Of a DNA stretch of 64,000 nucleotides, positions 27,178-35,516 are shown one piece after another. Location of the stretch: assembly GCA_020882975.1 (NCBI GenBank), contig JAHRFD010000008.1:124001-188000 (forward strand), given 5' to 3'. The notes beneath the pieces are model-generated. The model saw nothing but the letters and a program-made list of their open reading frames with translations, did no database searches and had not been told where the DNA came from. The position numbers and the translations under genes are program-made. Position 1 is the stretch's first letter; every line of letters begins with the position of its first letter. Origin of the DNA: Microcoleus sp. EPA2. GTDB taxonomy: Bacteria; Cyanobacteriota; Cyanobacteriia; Cyanobacteriales; Microcoleaceae.

Positions 27178-28722
27178 CTAACTATAGGGTAAGAGATTTT
27201 TGAGTCGTGCTGATTTTACCCAGTTGGGATATTCTGTGGTCAGCAAATCGTATAATTCCTCGTCTGCAATACTTTCGGGGTCTTCTACACTGAAGAAATC
27301 TGCATTATCCAGGTGGCGATCGCCCATTTCATCAAGTTGCTCTAAAAAGCTAAAATCGCTGGCTGTAGCCCTAGAAAACCAGCCGCCAACTCCCTTACGT
27401 TTGACATCTTTTCGCGATTTGCCGATCGCCATAAACTGCCAAAATAGAGGCTCATAAGACGACCATTGTAGCTGTTGTTTGGTTGCCGACTCATCCGTAG
27501 TAGCTCCATCAGTGACAAACATCACATACACAGGTTTATCGGCGCTAATAGGTGCGTAGCGACTACCATCGCGAGAGTCAGGAAAATAGAAATTTCTGAT
27601 TTCCTGCATCACTCTACCATAGTAAGTACCTCCTTCTAAAGGGTATCGTTTCAGTATATGATGGATGAAGTTGGGAAAATTTTCGATCGTCATATCCCCT
27701 GCATAGTAAGAGTTGATGCCAAACAAAAATATATCGATCGCTGCGTTGTCATCAAACCGACATCCCAAAGCCAAAATTTTCTCAGCCAAGCGCTGAATTT
27801 TTCCCGCACTGTACAGCGAAGACATAGAGACAGAAATATCCAAGCACAGCGCTACCTTAGCATCATGATTTGTGAGATTTGCTTTCTGAAGGGAGATATC
27901 AGCCTTCTTAACTAGATTGAAAATGTGCGGCGCTTTTTCCTCCAGTTTTTTTTCTAAGATTATAGCTTTCTGACTTTTGTTACTAACTTTGGGAGTTGCT
28001 AATTCAGTTATGGCTAATTCTGGTATTTTTAATTCAGGAATCACTACTTCTGGAATTTTTAATTCAGTAGCTGCTAATTCATTTATTGCTAATTCTGGAG
28101 GAGTAAAAGCTGAATTGTTTAGGTTAGTTTCTGGTTGATTATCTTCCTGTTTAAGCTCGACATAATATTTATCTACAAAACTTTTCAAACCAGCATTGTA
28201 TCCTTGTCCGACTGCCTGAAACCTCCACTTTTCGTTTTTTTTATATAACCTGCCAAACTCGACTGCTGTCTCTCCTGAAAAATGTTCTTGGAGATTGTAG
28301 CAAGCAAGTTCGCTATGGGTTTCGGAATTGTACAATCTAATAAAAGCATTGTGGATTTGGCTAAAGTTTTGATTTTTTGCCTGTGCTTCATGAATGGTGA
28401 CGACAAAAATAATTTCCTGAATTGCTGGACTTATTTTATGCAAATCTACATTGATCGTCTCTTTGTCTCCTTGGTTTTTCCCAGTTTGGTGATTTCCTAA
28501 GTGGTGTACAGAGTCATCGAGGGAACGCAGATTATTGTAAAAGACAAAATATCTTTCCTGGGGAATTTTGCCCTCTGCACCCAACATGAATACAGAAGCA
28601 TCTATATCATAGTTGTCTTTAGTTTTATTGAGTTGCCAGCCGAGGGCAAAGGAGACTTTTTGTAAATTAGGATGGGCGGGGAAAAGATCAAATCTTTCGC
28701 CCTTACTTAATTGAATTCCCAT
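27178..28722 (-). CDS. TerF-like protein: TerD domain plus von Willebrand A domain
   Basis: 514 residues from ATG 28722 (MGIQLSKGERFDLF); an upstream GTG-type start is less likely. The TerD domain (1-185) has YDIDASVFMLGAEGKI. A linker of about 60 residues repeats E-L-A/K-I-P/T (LAINELAATELKIPEVVIPE). The C-terminal VWA domain (about 285-490) has a full MIDAS: DISVSMS, the Thr of GGTYYGRV and VTDGATTDE. The combination is that of TerF. VWA domains usually mediate metal-dependent protein contacts, so this is the likely hub of a TerD complex. It follows the upstream TerD gene after 99 bases. Confidence 0.93.
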   Translation of the reverse strand: MGIQLSKGERFDLFPAHPNLQKVSFALGWQLNKTKDNYDIDASVFMLGAEGKIPQERYFVFYNNLRSLDDSVHHLGNHQTGKNQGDKETINVDLHKISPAIQEIIFVVTIHEAQAKNQNFSQIHNAFIRLYNSETHSELACYNLQEHFSGETAVEFGRLYKKNEKWRFQAVGQGYNAGLKSFVDKYYVELKQEDNQPETNLNNSAFTPPELAINELAATELKIPEVVIPELKIPELAITELATPKVSNKSQKAIILEKKLEEKAPHIFNLVKKADISLQKANLTNHDAKVALCLDISVSMSSLYSAGKIQRLAEKILALGCRFDDNAAIDIFLFGINSYYAGDMTIENFPNFIHHILKRYPLEGGTYYGRVMQEIRNFYFPDSRDGSRYAPISADKPVYVMFVTDGATTDESATKQQLQWSSYEPLFWQFMAIGKSRKDVKRKGVGGWFSRATASDFSFLEQLDEMGDRHLDNADFFSVEDPESIADEELYDLLTTEYPNWVKSARLKNLLPYS

Positions 28723-28821
28723 TAACTTTATCCTGTAATTAGTAGCATCTAGAACCAAGGGAAATATTCATAATTTTTCCCAAATTTCCCTTGATTTATT
28801 TAGCTGGATGCGATCGCCCTT

Positions 28822-29394
28822 TTATCCGGCATACTTGTCTACAAAGCTCTGCAAACCTGAATTGTAGCCTTGTCCGACAGCTTGGAACCTCCACTCGCCA
28901 TCTTTCTTGTAAAGTCTGCCAAATTCCACCGCAGTCTCCCTAGAAAAATCCTCATCCAAATCGTACTTAGTGACTTCTGTGTTAGTAGTAGTGTCGTAAA
29001 TTCTGATAAAAGCATTCCGCACTTGGCCGAAGTTCTGGCGTCTCGATTCCGCTTCGTGGATGGTGACAACAAACACAATTTCTTGCACCGCCGGATCGAC
29101 TTTGGTTAAATCGACTGTCACTGTTTCATCATCGCCAAATCCTTCTCCGGTTCTGCTATCTCCCAGATGAACTACAGAAGTGTCTGGTGACTCTTTGTTG
29201 TTGTAAAAAACAAAGTATTTTTCGCTGGGAATTTTAGCATTGGCACCTAACATAAACACGGAAGCATCTAAATCAAATGCTGCACCGGTGTCTGTAGCAT
29301 TGGTATCCCATCCCAAACCGATACCAGCACTTTTTAGCCCCGGTGCTTCTTTAGAGAGATTGATTCTGCCGCCTTTTTCCAAGTTGATAGACAT
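28822..29394 (-). CDS. TerD/TerE family protein
   Basis: 190 residues from ATG 29394 (MSINLEKGGRINLSK), which has an AGGAG about six bases upstream; the longer frame from 29436 lacks this. FDLDASVFMLGANAKI carries the calcium-binding Asp residues, followed by GDDETVTVDLTKVDP and EIVFVVTIHEAESRRQNFGQ. It is 60-70% alike by eye to the TerD domains at 27178 and 47715. First gene of the TerD run. Confidence 0.95.
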   Translation of the reverse strand: MSINLEKGGRINLSKEAPGLKSAGIGLGWDTNATDTGAAFDLDASVFMLGANAKIPSEKYFVFYNNKESPDTSVVHLGDSRTGEGFGDDETVTVDLTKVDPAVQEIVFVVTIHEAESRRQNFGQVRNAFIRIYDTTTNTEVTKYDLDEDFSRETAVEFGRLYKKDGEWRFQAVGQGYNSGLQSFVDKYAG

Positions 29395-29535
29395 TTGCTC
29401 TCCTGTATGCAACATCTCTGATATTACTGCTAACAATTATACCATAAATTTTAAATGTCAAGTATAATATTTCCTGTCTTTAAAAGATTGATTTAGGAGC
29501 GATCGCGCCCTCGCTACATAGCGACGTTATCTCAC

Positions 29536-30087
29536 TCATTCATCTTCCAAAGAAGCCAAAATCCGATCGACCGTTTCTTTAACCGTTAGATGGGTTGAAT
29601 CCAGCCAATAACCGAGATGAGGAGTTTCGGTGCGGAGGATGCGATCGAATGCATAAACCATTGTTTCGTTGGCATATCCCGTCTTCGCTCTTGCTGTATC
29701 CCGTGCCGCTACAACCTCTGGCTGGGGACACAGAACAATCGCAGAAAACGGCACATCATGAAACCTGGCAATTACCTCAGCGAGTGCGGAACCAATGATA
29801 ATATCTTGATACACAACCGTAAAGCCAGCCTGAAGATAGTGTCGCGCTGCCATTGCTGCCAGATGATAGCGCAGTTGAAGTTGCTGATATGCCTCTGCTG
29901 ACAAATTTAACGCCATTTCCGCCTGCCCATTCACAATCATGCGGCGAAATATATCCCCGCGCAGGTGAACACTTTTGGGCAACCTTTCGGCAAGCGATTG
30001 GGCAACTGTTGATTTTCCAGCAGCCATGTTCCCAGTAATCAAAATAATTTGTGGTTGATGATTTGCAGGTTGTCGATCGCTATTCAT
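29536..30087 (-). CDS. P-loop ATPase/kinase (AAA_33 or zeta-toxin-like)
   Basis: 183 residues. Walker A GNMAAGKST (19-27), then LRGDIFRRMI (substrate-binding Asp/Arg), VVYQDIIIG in the Walker B strand position, and an ARDTARAKTGY lid helix. The fold is that of small-molecule kinases such as chloramphenicol phosphotransferase, gluconate kinase or zeta toxins. No antitoxin-like gene precedes it, so a small-molecule or RNA-end kinase is as likely. ATG 30087. It sits in the minus-strand block between deformylase 2 and the TerD genes. Confidence 0.8.
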   Translation of the reverse strand: MNSDRQPANHQPQIILITGNMAAGKSTVAQSLAERLPKSVHLRGDIFRRMIVNGQAEMALNLSAEAYQQLQLRYHLAAMAARHYLQAGFTVVYQDIIIGSALAEVIARFHDVPFSAIVLCPQPEVVAARDTARAKTGYANETMVYAFDRILRTETPHLGYWLDSTHLTVKETVDRILASLEDE

Positions 30088-30135
30088 ACTCTTTGTTATA
30101 GATTCAATGACGCTGTTACAAAAAACGAGTAAATC

Positions 30136-30696
30136 TCAAATGTGCTGACGGGTTTGTACTGAAGAAAGTAAATTAACAAATTGCTTTTGGTACTCATCTT
30201 CGCTCATCAGTTCTTTGGTGCTTTCCACCCTGTCTAAAAACACGATGCCATCTAAATGGTCGTGTTCGTGCTGAAAAATCCTAGCCACAAAATCTGTCAA
30301 TTCTTGTTGATGGAGTTTGCCATCTCTACTGGTGTATTCAATTTGAATCGATCGACTTCTCGGCACTAATCCCCGTATCCCCGGAATACTCAAACAGCCT
30401 TCCCAGTCTTTGACTGTCTCTGTTGAACTCGCAATAATTCGAGGGTTAATCATGGCTGTGGGTTCCATGGTTGGTGCTTGGGGATACCGCTGATTGGGAC
30501 GGGAGGCGACGACGAACAGCCGATCGCCCCTAGCGACTTGAGGGGCTGCAATCCCCACCCCGTGGGCGTGTTTTACTGTAGAGATTAAGTTGTCAATCAA
30601 ATGTTGAATGCGCTCGTCCTGAATATTCTCTACAAATTGCGATCGCTGGCGCAATACAGGATTTCCTAATTGTGAAATTGGTAAGATTTCTGTCAT
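30136..30696 (-). CDS. def: Peptide deformylase (second copy)
   Basis: 186 residues from ATG 30696 (MTEILPISQLGNPVLRQ); 15 additional in-frame codons upstream are AT-rich and unlike the family. Motifs: GVGIAAPQV, EGCLSIPGIRG and FQHEHDHLDG; all metal ligands are intact. It differs from the copy at 7816 in motif 1 and 3 wording, suggesting an old duplication or a separate deformylase type. It follows htrA after 47 bases, probably in the same transcript. Confidence 0.95.
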   Translation of the reverse strand: MTEILPISQLGNPVLRQRSQFVENIQDERIQHLIDNLISTVKHAHGVGIAAPQVARGDRLFVVASRPNQRYPQAPTMEPTAMINPRIIASSTETVKDWEGCLSIPGIRGLVPRSRSIQIEYTSRDGKLHQQELTDFVARIFQHEHDHLDGIVFLDRVESTKELMSEDEYQKQFVNLLSSVQTRQHI

Positions 30697-30743
30697 TTTT
30701 ATTTTTTGTTGGTTATTATTCCTACTGTCAACTGTGAACAAAA

Positions 30744-31982
30744 TTATCGAACTTTTTGCACGGGGAGACTGCCTGGTTTCACACTCAATTTTAGTATTTC
30801 ACCATTGCGATTAATCTCCATTTGCAAAATCCCACCCACCCTAGCATTTTGTACGAATTCCTGAACAGCTTCCGACTGAATAATCGGCTGATTGTTAATC
30901 TTTTGAATCACATCCCCAGCCCGCAAACCAGATGCAGCGGCGGGAGAAGCAGGCACCACACTAATAATAGCCACACCCCGATCGACTGTAACTCGAAGGC
31001 TGCTGTTACCGTTTTTATTAATTTGCTCCTTCACTTCAGGAGTTAGCGTCGCCATTTCAATGCCCAAATAAGCGTGTTCGACTTTACCCGTCGCAATCAG
31101 TTCCTTCGCAACTTCTTGAGCCGCCTTAATGGGAATTGCAAACCCCAATCCTTGAGCACCTTGAATAATTGCTGTATTCATGCCGATCACTTCCCCGGCA
31201 GAATTCAGCAGTGGGCCACCGGAATTCCCCGGATTAATCGCAGCGTCTGTTTGAATAAAACCGATTCGCTTGTCAGGTACGCCCACGTCAGTGCTCGATC
31301 GCCCCGTAGCGCTAATAATCCCCGCTGTCACTGAATTGTCCAAACCCAAAGGATTACCGATCGCGATCGCCCATTCCCCAGACAGCAGTTTATCAGAATC
31401 GCCGATCGTCACCACAGGCACCTGATTCGCCTCAATCTTCACCACCGCCACATCCGTCACCCCATCCGCCCCCAACACGCGCCCCTGAAAACTGCGGCCG
31501 TCCCTGAGAGTTACACTTACTGTATCAGCGCCGTCTACAACGTGAGCGTTAGTGAGAATCAGGCCATCAGAACCAATGACAAAACCCGAACCAGTACCCC
31601 GTTCCACCCCGCCACGGCCGCGTGAATTCGGATCTTGGCCAAAAAAATCCTCCGGTGATATCCCTCGATTTCCCGCTTTCACCTTGCGGGAAGCATCGAT
31701 CCGCACCACTGTCGGACCAACTTTTTGCACCGCAGCCACAATAAAATTGACATTAGCGGGATTCCCCGACAGGGAATTCGGTGGCAAGACTTTGCCCGCT
31801 TGAGGCTTAGTATTCAGAGGGAGTTGTAATTTCGGTTCCAGCGTCCTTGGTGGTGCGCCAGAATTTGCAGGTAATCGGGAAGCCGTCAGACGATCGCCCA
31901 ACATGGCGGCCCCAGCTCCCGTCACCAGCAGTAATATGTAGATTGCCGGTTGCTTCCAAAATTTGCCAGTAGAACTCTTCAT
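30744..31982 (-). CDS. HtrA/Deg-family serine protease with PDZ domain
   Basis: 412 residues from ATG 31982; a start at 32063 would add 27 residues before the membrane signal. Signal anchor (about 11-28, [18 protein letters not shown]), disordered linker, then a trypsin-like domain with His147 (TNAHVVDG), Asp177 (TDVAVVK) and Ser254 ([10 protein letters not shown]). A single PDZ domain (about 300-395) follows. Cyanobacterial HtrA/HhoA/HhoB degrade misfolded proteins in the periplasm or lumen under heat and light stress. Which paralogue this is cannot be told. Confidence 0.94.
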   Translation of the reverse strand: MKSSTGKFWKQPAIYILLLVTGAGAAMLGDRLTASRLPANSGAPPRTLEPKLQLPLNTKPQAGKVLPPNSLSGNPANVNFIVAAVQKVGPTVVRIDASRKVKAGNRGISPEDFFGQDPNSRGRGGVERGTGSGFVIGSDGLILTNAHVVDGADTVSVTLRDGRSFQGRVLGADGVTDVAVVKIEANQVPVVTIGDSDKLLSGEWAIAIGNPLGLDNSVTAGIISATGRSSTDVGVPDKRIGFIQTDAAINPGNSGGPLLNSAGEVIGMNTAIIQGAQGLGFAIPIKAAQEVAKELIATGKVEHAYLGIEMATLTPEVKEQINKNGNSSLRVTVDRGVAIISVVPASPAAASGLRAGDVIQKINNQPIIQSEAVQEFVQNARVGGILQMEINRNGEILKLSVKPGSLPVQKVR

Positions 31983-32163
31983 CGCGACGTTTTTAGGGTT
32001 TTTTGCCAAATCAAAATATTTGCAGAGCTGATTCCCGATACCTGTTAGCCTCCTAGTGGCCACAGAATTTTACAGAATTTTGGGGCGATCGGCAGACTCC
32101 ATTAACTATACCGCCCGGAAGTCCCGTTCTATAATTGTACTCAATTTAGCGGTGGCATGAGAG

Positions 32164-32298
32164 ATGGAAGCAAGCAACTTTACTACCCCAGAAGGTAAGA
32201 TTTATCATGTCGATCTAGGATTGAAGCATTTTGCAATCCTCCGGCCACAGACAATGTGGATCGATCAACCTCCCAAATCGCCAATTCGATTAAACTGA
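32164..32298 (+). pseudogene. 44-codon open frame upstream of dnaA, possible TnpB (IS605 OrfB) RuvC-I relic
   Basis: A short complete frame (ATG 32164, TGA 32296-32298) whose middle reads VDLGLKHFAIL. That resembles the first RuvC motif of IS200/IS605 TnpB proteins (GIDLGLKxFAxLS), including the catalytic Asp. The flanking residues do not extend the match. It may be a decayed transposon scrap, an upstream leader ORF of dnaA, or chance. No other transposase sequence is visible nearby. Confidence 0.35.
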
Positions 32299-32352
32299 GT
32301 TTTCCAGAACAAAAATTCGATCTCTATAAATGCCTAGCAGCAAAGGTGAGCA

Positions 32353-33726
32353 GTGGAAATTCCCCTCGAAAGTCTGTGGAATCAGATACTTGAACGTCTC
32401 CAGGTACAACTGAGCAGACCTAGTTTTGAGACGTGGATCAAAACAGCCAAAGCCGAACAACTCGAAAATAACTGTTTGATCGTCAGCACTCCCAACCCCT
32501 TTGCTCGCAATTGGTTGCAGAAATATTACGTCAAAATCATCGCCGATGCAGTCTACGACATTCTCGGCTATAAAGTAGACATTTACTTGACAATTGCTGG
32601 GGGGACTGAAACCGAAGGCCACGGCGGACAAGGACTGATTTGGCCATCTCCCATCGGCCCCGATGTCCCCGAAAGCCACTCCCTCCATCCCCCCAAACCA
32701 GCCAATCTCAACCCCAAATACCTATTTTCCCGTTTTGTGGTCGGTTCCAACAACCGCATGGCTCACGCAGCATCCCTAGCGGTAGCCGAGTCTCCGGGCC
32801 GAGAATTCAATCCCCTATTTTTGTGCGGCGGTGTCGGTTTGGGCAAAACTCATCTCATGCAGGCGATCGGTCATTATCGCTTAGAAATTGACCCTAACGC
32901 CAAGATTTTCTACGTTTCTACTGAAAAATTTACCAACGATTTAATTGCAGCAATTCGCAAAGATAGTATGCAAACTTTCCGCGATCATTATCGCGCAGCC
33001 GATGTTTTATTAGTAGATGATATTCAATTTATTGAAGGCAAAGAATACACTCAAGAAGAATTTTTTCACACTTTTAATACTTTGCATGAAGCTGGCAATC
33101 AAGTAGTTTTAGCTTCCGATCGCCCACCGCAACAAATACCCCGTTTGCAAGAGCGTTTATGTTCGCGATTTTCCATGGGGTTAATTGCCGATATTCAGTT
33201 GCCAGACTTGGAAACACGCATGGCCATTTTGCAGAAAAAAGCAGAATATGAAAATATGCGGTTGCCGCGAGATGTGATAGAATATATTGCTTCTAGCTAT
33301 ACTTCCAATGTGCGCGAATTAGAAGGAGCTTTGATTCGGGCCGTCGCCTATCTTTCAATTACGGATTTACCGATGACTGTGGAAAATATAGCCCCGGTTT
33401 TGAATCCCCAAACTGAAAGTGTAGAAGCAAAGCCCGATGCGGTAATCGCAGTAGTTGCCGATTTTTTTGAGGTCTCAGTTGAAGATTTGAAAGGCAATTC
33501 TCGGAAGCGAGAAATTAGCTTTGCTCGTCAAATAGGTATGTATTTAATCCGGCAACACACTGGTTTGAGTTTGCCGAAAGTTGGTGAAGTTTTCGGCGGG
33601 AAAGACCATACCACTGTGCTTTATAGTTGTGATAAAATTGCTCAGTTGCGGAACACAGACCCAAATTTGTCTCAAACCTTGCGTCAATTGAGCGATCGTA
33701 TTAACGCGATCAGCCGTAAAACTTGA
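32353..33726 (+). CDS. dnaA: Chromosomal replication initiator DnaA
   Basis: 457 residues from GTG 32353 ([16 protein letters not shown]). Domain I 1-80; a short domain II rich in Pro and Gly (84-118); AAA+ domain III with Walker A GGVGLGKT (159-166), Walker [12 protein letters not shown] and sensor region; domain IV with the DnaA-box-binding signature [15 protein letters not shown]. DnaA opens oriC. It is followed by a DnaA-box cluster and dnaN. A leader of roughly 190 bases upstream has no clear boxes. Confidence 0.98.
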   Translation: MEIPLESLWNQILERLQVQLSRPSFETWIKTAKAEQLENNCLIVSTPNPFARNWLQKYYVKIIADAVYDILGYKVDIYLTIAGGTETEGHGGQGLIWPSPIGPDVPESHSLHPPKPANLNPKYLFSRFVVGSNNRMAHAASLAVAESPGREFNPLFLCGGVGLGKTHLMQAIGHYRLEIDPNAKIFYVSTEKFTNDLIAAIRKDSMQTFRDHYRAADVLLVDDIQFIEGKEYTQEEFFHTFNTLHEAGNQVVLASDRPPQQIPRLQERLCSRFSMGLIADIQLPDLETRMAILQKKAEYENMRLPRDVIEYIASSYTSNVRELEGALIRAVAYLSITDLPMTVENIAPVLNPQTESVEAKPDAVIAVVADFFEVSVEDLKGNSRKREISFARQIGMYLIRQHTGLSLPKVGEVFGGKDHTTVLYSCDKIAQLRNTDPNLSQTLRQLSDRINAISRKT

Positions 33727-33738
33727 GCAGAAGTTAGC

Positions 33739-33916
33739 TGTGGAAAAACCTGTGGACAAAGAACCCTGAATTTGTGGAAAAGATTAGTATTTGCTTGTAT
33801 AAAAATTTCCATCGCAGCAAGGGCGATCGACTATTTAGCAACTTTTCCACAAGTTTTCCACAGGGTATAATCAATAAAAAAGTAGATCCAGTAATCCTTT
33901 CGCACTTTTTTCCACA
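33739..33916. other. Probable oriC: DnaA-box cluster between dnaA and dnaN
   Basis: Six DnaA-box-like nonamers: TGTGGAAAA at 33739-33747 and 33773-33781, TGTGGACAA at 33751-33759, and the opposite orientation TTTTCCACA at 33843-33851, 33854-33862 and 33908-33916. Three boxes point one way and three the other, converging on an AT-rich stretch with a HIP1-like GGCGATCGA. A further AT-rich run (33866-33885, TATAATCAATAAAAAAG) could be the unwinding element. Location next to dnaA and dnaN is the classical bacterial origin arrangement. Confidence 0.85.
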
Positions 33917-34095
33917 GTATACACCGTGCGATCGACCAAAAAATTAACTAAAAAAATTAAAACCATTATCCCCCACACGCCCCACCTCCAGAAAACCCAG
34001 CCCCAGCCCCAAGCTAAAAATCCTGGGGATTCCCCACCGACTTTCTGTGATAGGATTTGTTTCTATCTCAAATCCGGTTAATTAACCTTCATCTC

Positions 34096-35235
34096 ATGAA
34101 ATTGGTTTGCACCCAAAGTGACCTCAACGCCAACCTCTCGTTGGTAAGCCGGGCCGTTCCCTCTCGCCCGACACATCCCGTACTAGCCAACGTGCTCTTA
34201 GTAGCGGATGAGGAAAATCAACGGGTTAGCTTGACAGCTTTCGATCTAAGTTTAGGCATCCGTACCAGCTTTCCAGCAGCAGTGACAGGTGGCGGAAGTT
34301 TTACCATACCCGCTAAATTACTCAACGACATTGTTTCCCGACTCCCAGATGGAGAGATTACTTTAGAAGACGAAGCAGGAGACACCGTAGCATATCTCAC
34401 TTGCAGTTCTGGCAGTTACCAAGTCAGAGGTATGGGCCCAGAAGAATTCCCAGAATTGCCGGCCATTGAAGAAGGCACAATCCTCAATTTGCCCCCAGAA
34501 GCTTTAATTGAAGGACTCAAAGGAACTTTGTTTGCTACTAGCCCTGACGAAGCAAAACAGGTACTAGCAGGAGTGCATTTAAAGGTACTAAAAGATTGTC
34601 TAGAATTTGCAGCTACAGACGGCCACAGATTAGCAGTAGTTCAAACTGCGAATGAAAAATCTGAAGGGGAAGAAACAGAAAAGGAATTTGAGGTTACAGT
34701 TCCAGCTAAGGCCTTGCGGGAAGTAGAAAGAATGCTAGTCATGCGACAGTGGACTGAACCTGTCACCCTGCATTTTGAACAGGGTCAAGTTGTGTTTGAA
34801 TGGGCAGACCAACGGTTGACAACTCGCACCTTGGAAGGGCAGTATCCAGCCTATCGCCAGTTAATTCCGCCTTCCTTTGAGAGGCAAATTACAATGGATA
34901 GGCGAGCTTTCTTATCCGCAGTAGAAAGAATAGCTGTTTTTGCAGACCAAAAAAATAATATTCTCAAATGCAGTATCGACTCCGTGAATCAGGAAATCAC
35001 TTTGTCGGTAGATGCTAAAGATGTCGGTAGTGGCAAAGAGTCAATGCCCGCGCAAATTTCGGGAGACAGCATAGATATCGCGTTCAATGTCAAGTATTTA
35101 ATTGACATTTTGAAAACGGCTCAATCCCCAGAAATTCAACTGCAATTAAATGGTGCTTTGGCCCCCGTAATTTTTCAGCCTTTGGGCGGAGTCAATGCTA
35201 CTTTCTTGGTAATGCCTGTTCAGCTAAGAGCTTAA
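34096..35235 (+). CDS. dnaN: DNA polymerase III beta sliding clamp
   Basis: 379 residues from ATG 34096 (MKLVCTQSDLNANLSLVSRAVPSRPTHPV). The frame is open upstream to about 34057 but the family begins here. Three clamp domains; conserved LANVLLVAD, RLAVVQT and the C-terminal VMPVQLR that lines the hydrophobic peptide-binding pocket. An acidic EKSEGEETEKEFE loop is present between domains. Follows the DnaA-box region in the same orientation as dnaA. Confidence 0.97.
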   Translation: MKLVCTQSDLNANLSLVSRAVPSRPTHPVLANVLLVADEENQRVSLTAFDLSLGIRTSFPAAVTGGGSFTIPAKLLNDIVSRLPDGEITLEDEAGDTVAYLTCSSGSYQVRGMGPEEFPELPAIEEGTILNLPPEALIEGLKGTLFATSPDEAKQVLAGVHLKVLKDCLEFAATDGHRLAVVQTANEKSEGEETEKEFEVTVPAKALREVERMLVMRQWTEPVTLHFEQGQVVFEWADQRLTTRTLEGQYPAYRQLIPPSFERQITMDRRAFLSAVERIAVFADQKNNILKCSIDSVNQEITLSVDAKDVGSGKESMPAQISGDSIDIAFNVKYLIDILKTAQSPEIQLQLNGALAPVIFQPLGGVNATFLVMPVQLRA

Positions 35236-35252
35236 AAAGAGTCATTAGTATT

Positions 35253-35350
35253 CCTGGACGCAAAAAACCCGGTTTCTTCCAAAAATAGTCGATTTTTTCG
35301 ACAAATATTCACGCAGAAACCGGGTTTTTGACCCCCCATGCGTAAGTCCT
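35253..35350 (+). mobile_element. MITE-like palindromic element, family A, copy 2
   Basis: Inverted relative to the copy at 11842. The right end is CGTAAGTCCT, identical; the left end is degraded (CCTGGACGC). The inner AACCCGGTTTCTTCC...AGAAACCGGGTTTT arms and the AAAATAGTCGATTTTTTCG centre match with few changes. It lies just after the dnaN stop. Confidence 0.85.
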
Positions 35351-35363
35351 CATTAGTTAGCAG

Positions 35364-35472
35364 TCATATCATTTCTGGTTGCATAGGAATGATTTAACCA
35401 CAGAGAACACAGAGGACACAGAGGGAGAAAATAGAGATTTTAATAATTCAGATGCTACCGGATTTGATATCA
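35364..35472. repeat. Dispersed repeat family C, copy 2
   Basis: Begins CATATCATTTCTGGTTG, contains GGAATGATTTAACCACAGAG and GAGATTTTAATAATTCAGATG, and ends CCGGATTTGATATCA. Same family as 5417-5505 and 55203-55334. Together with the family A element it fills the dnaN-histidine kinase gap (35236-35516). Confidence 0.75.
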
Positions 35473-35516
35473 TTAGTCGTTAGTAATTTGCCACCTATAA
35501 CCACTGACTTTTTGCT

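Noticed and set aside
29536-30087. Zeta toxin of a toxin-antitoxin pair
   Set aside because: The P-loop and Asp/Arg fit several small kinases, and no antitoxin-like gene lies directly upstream.
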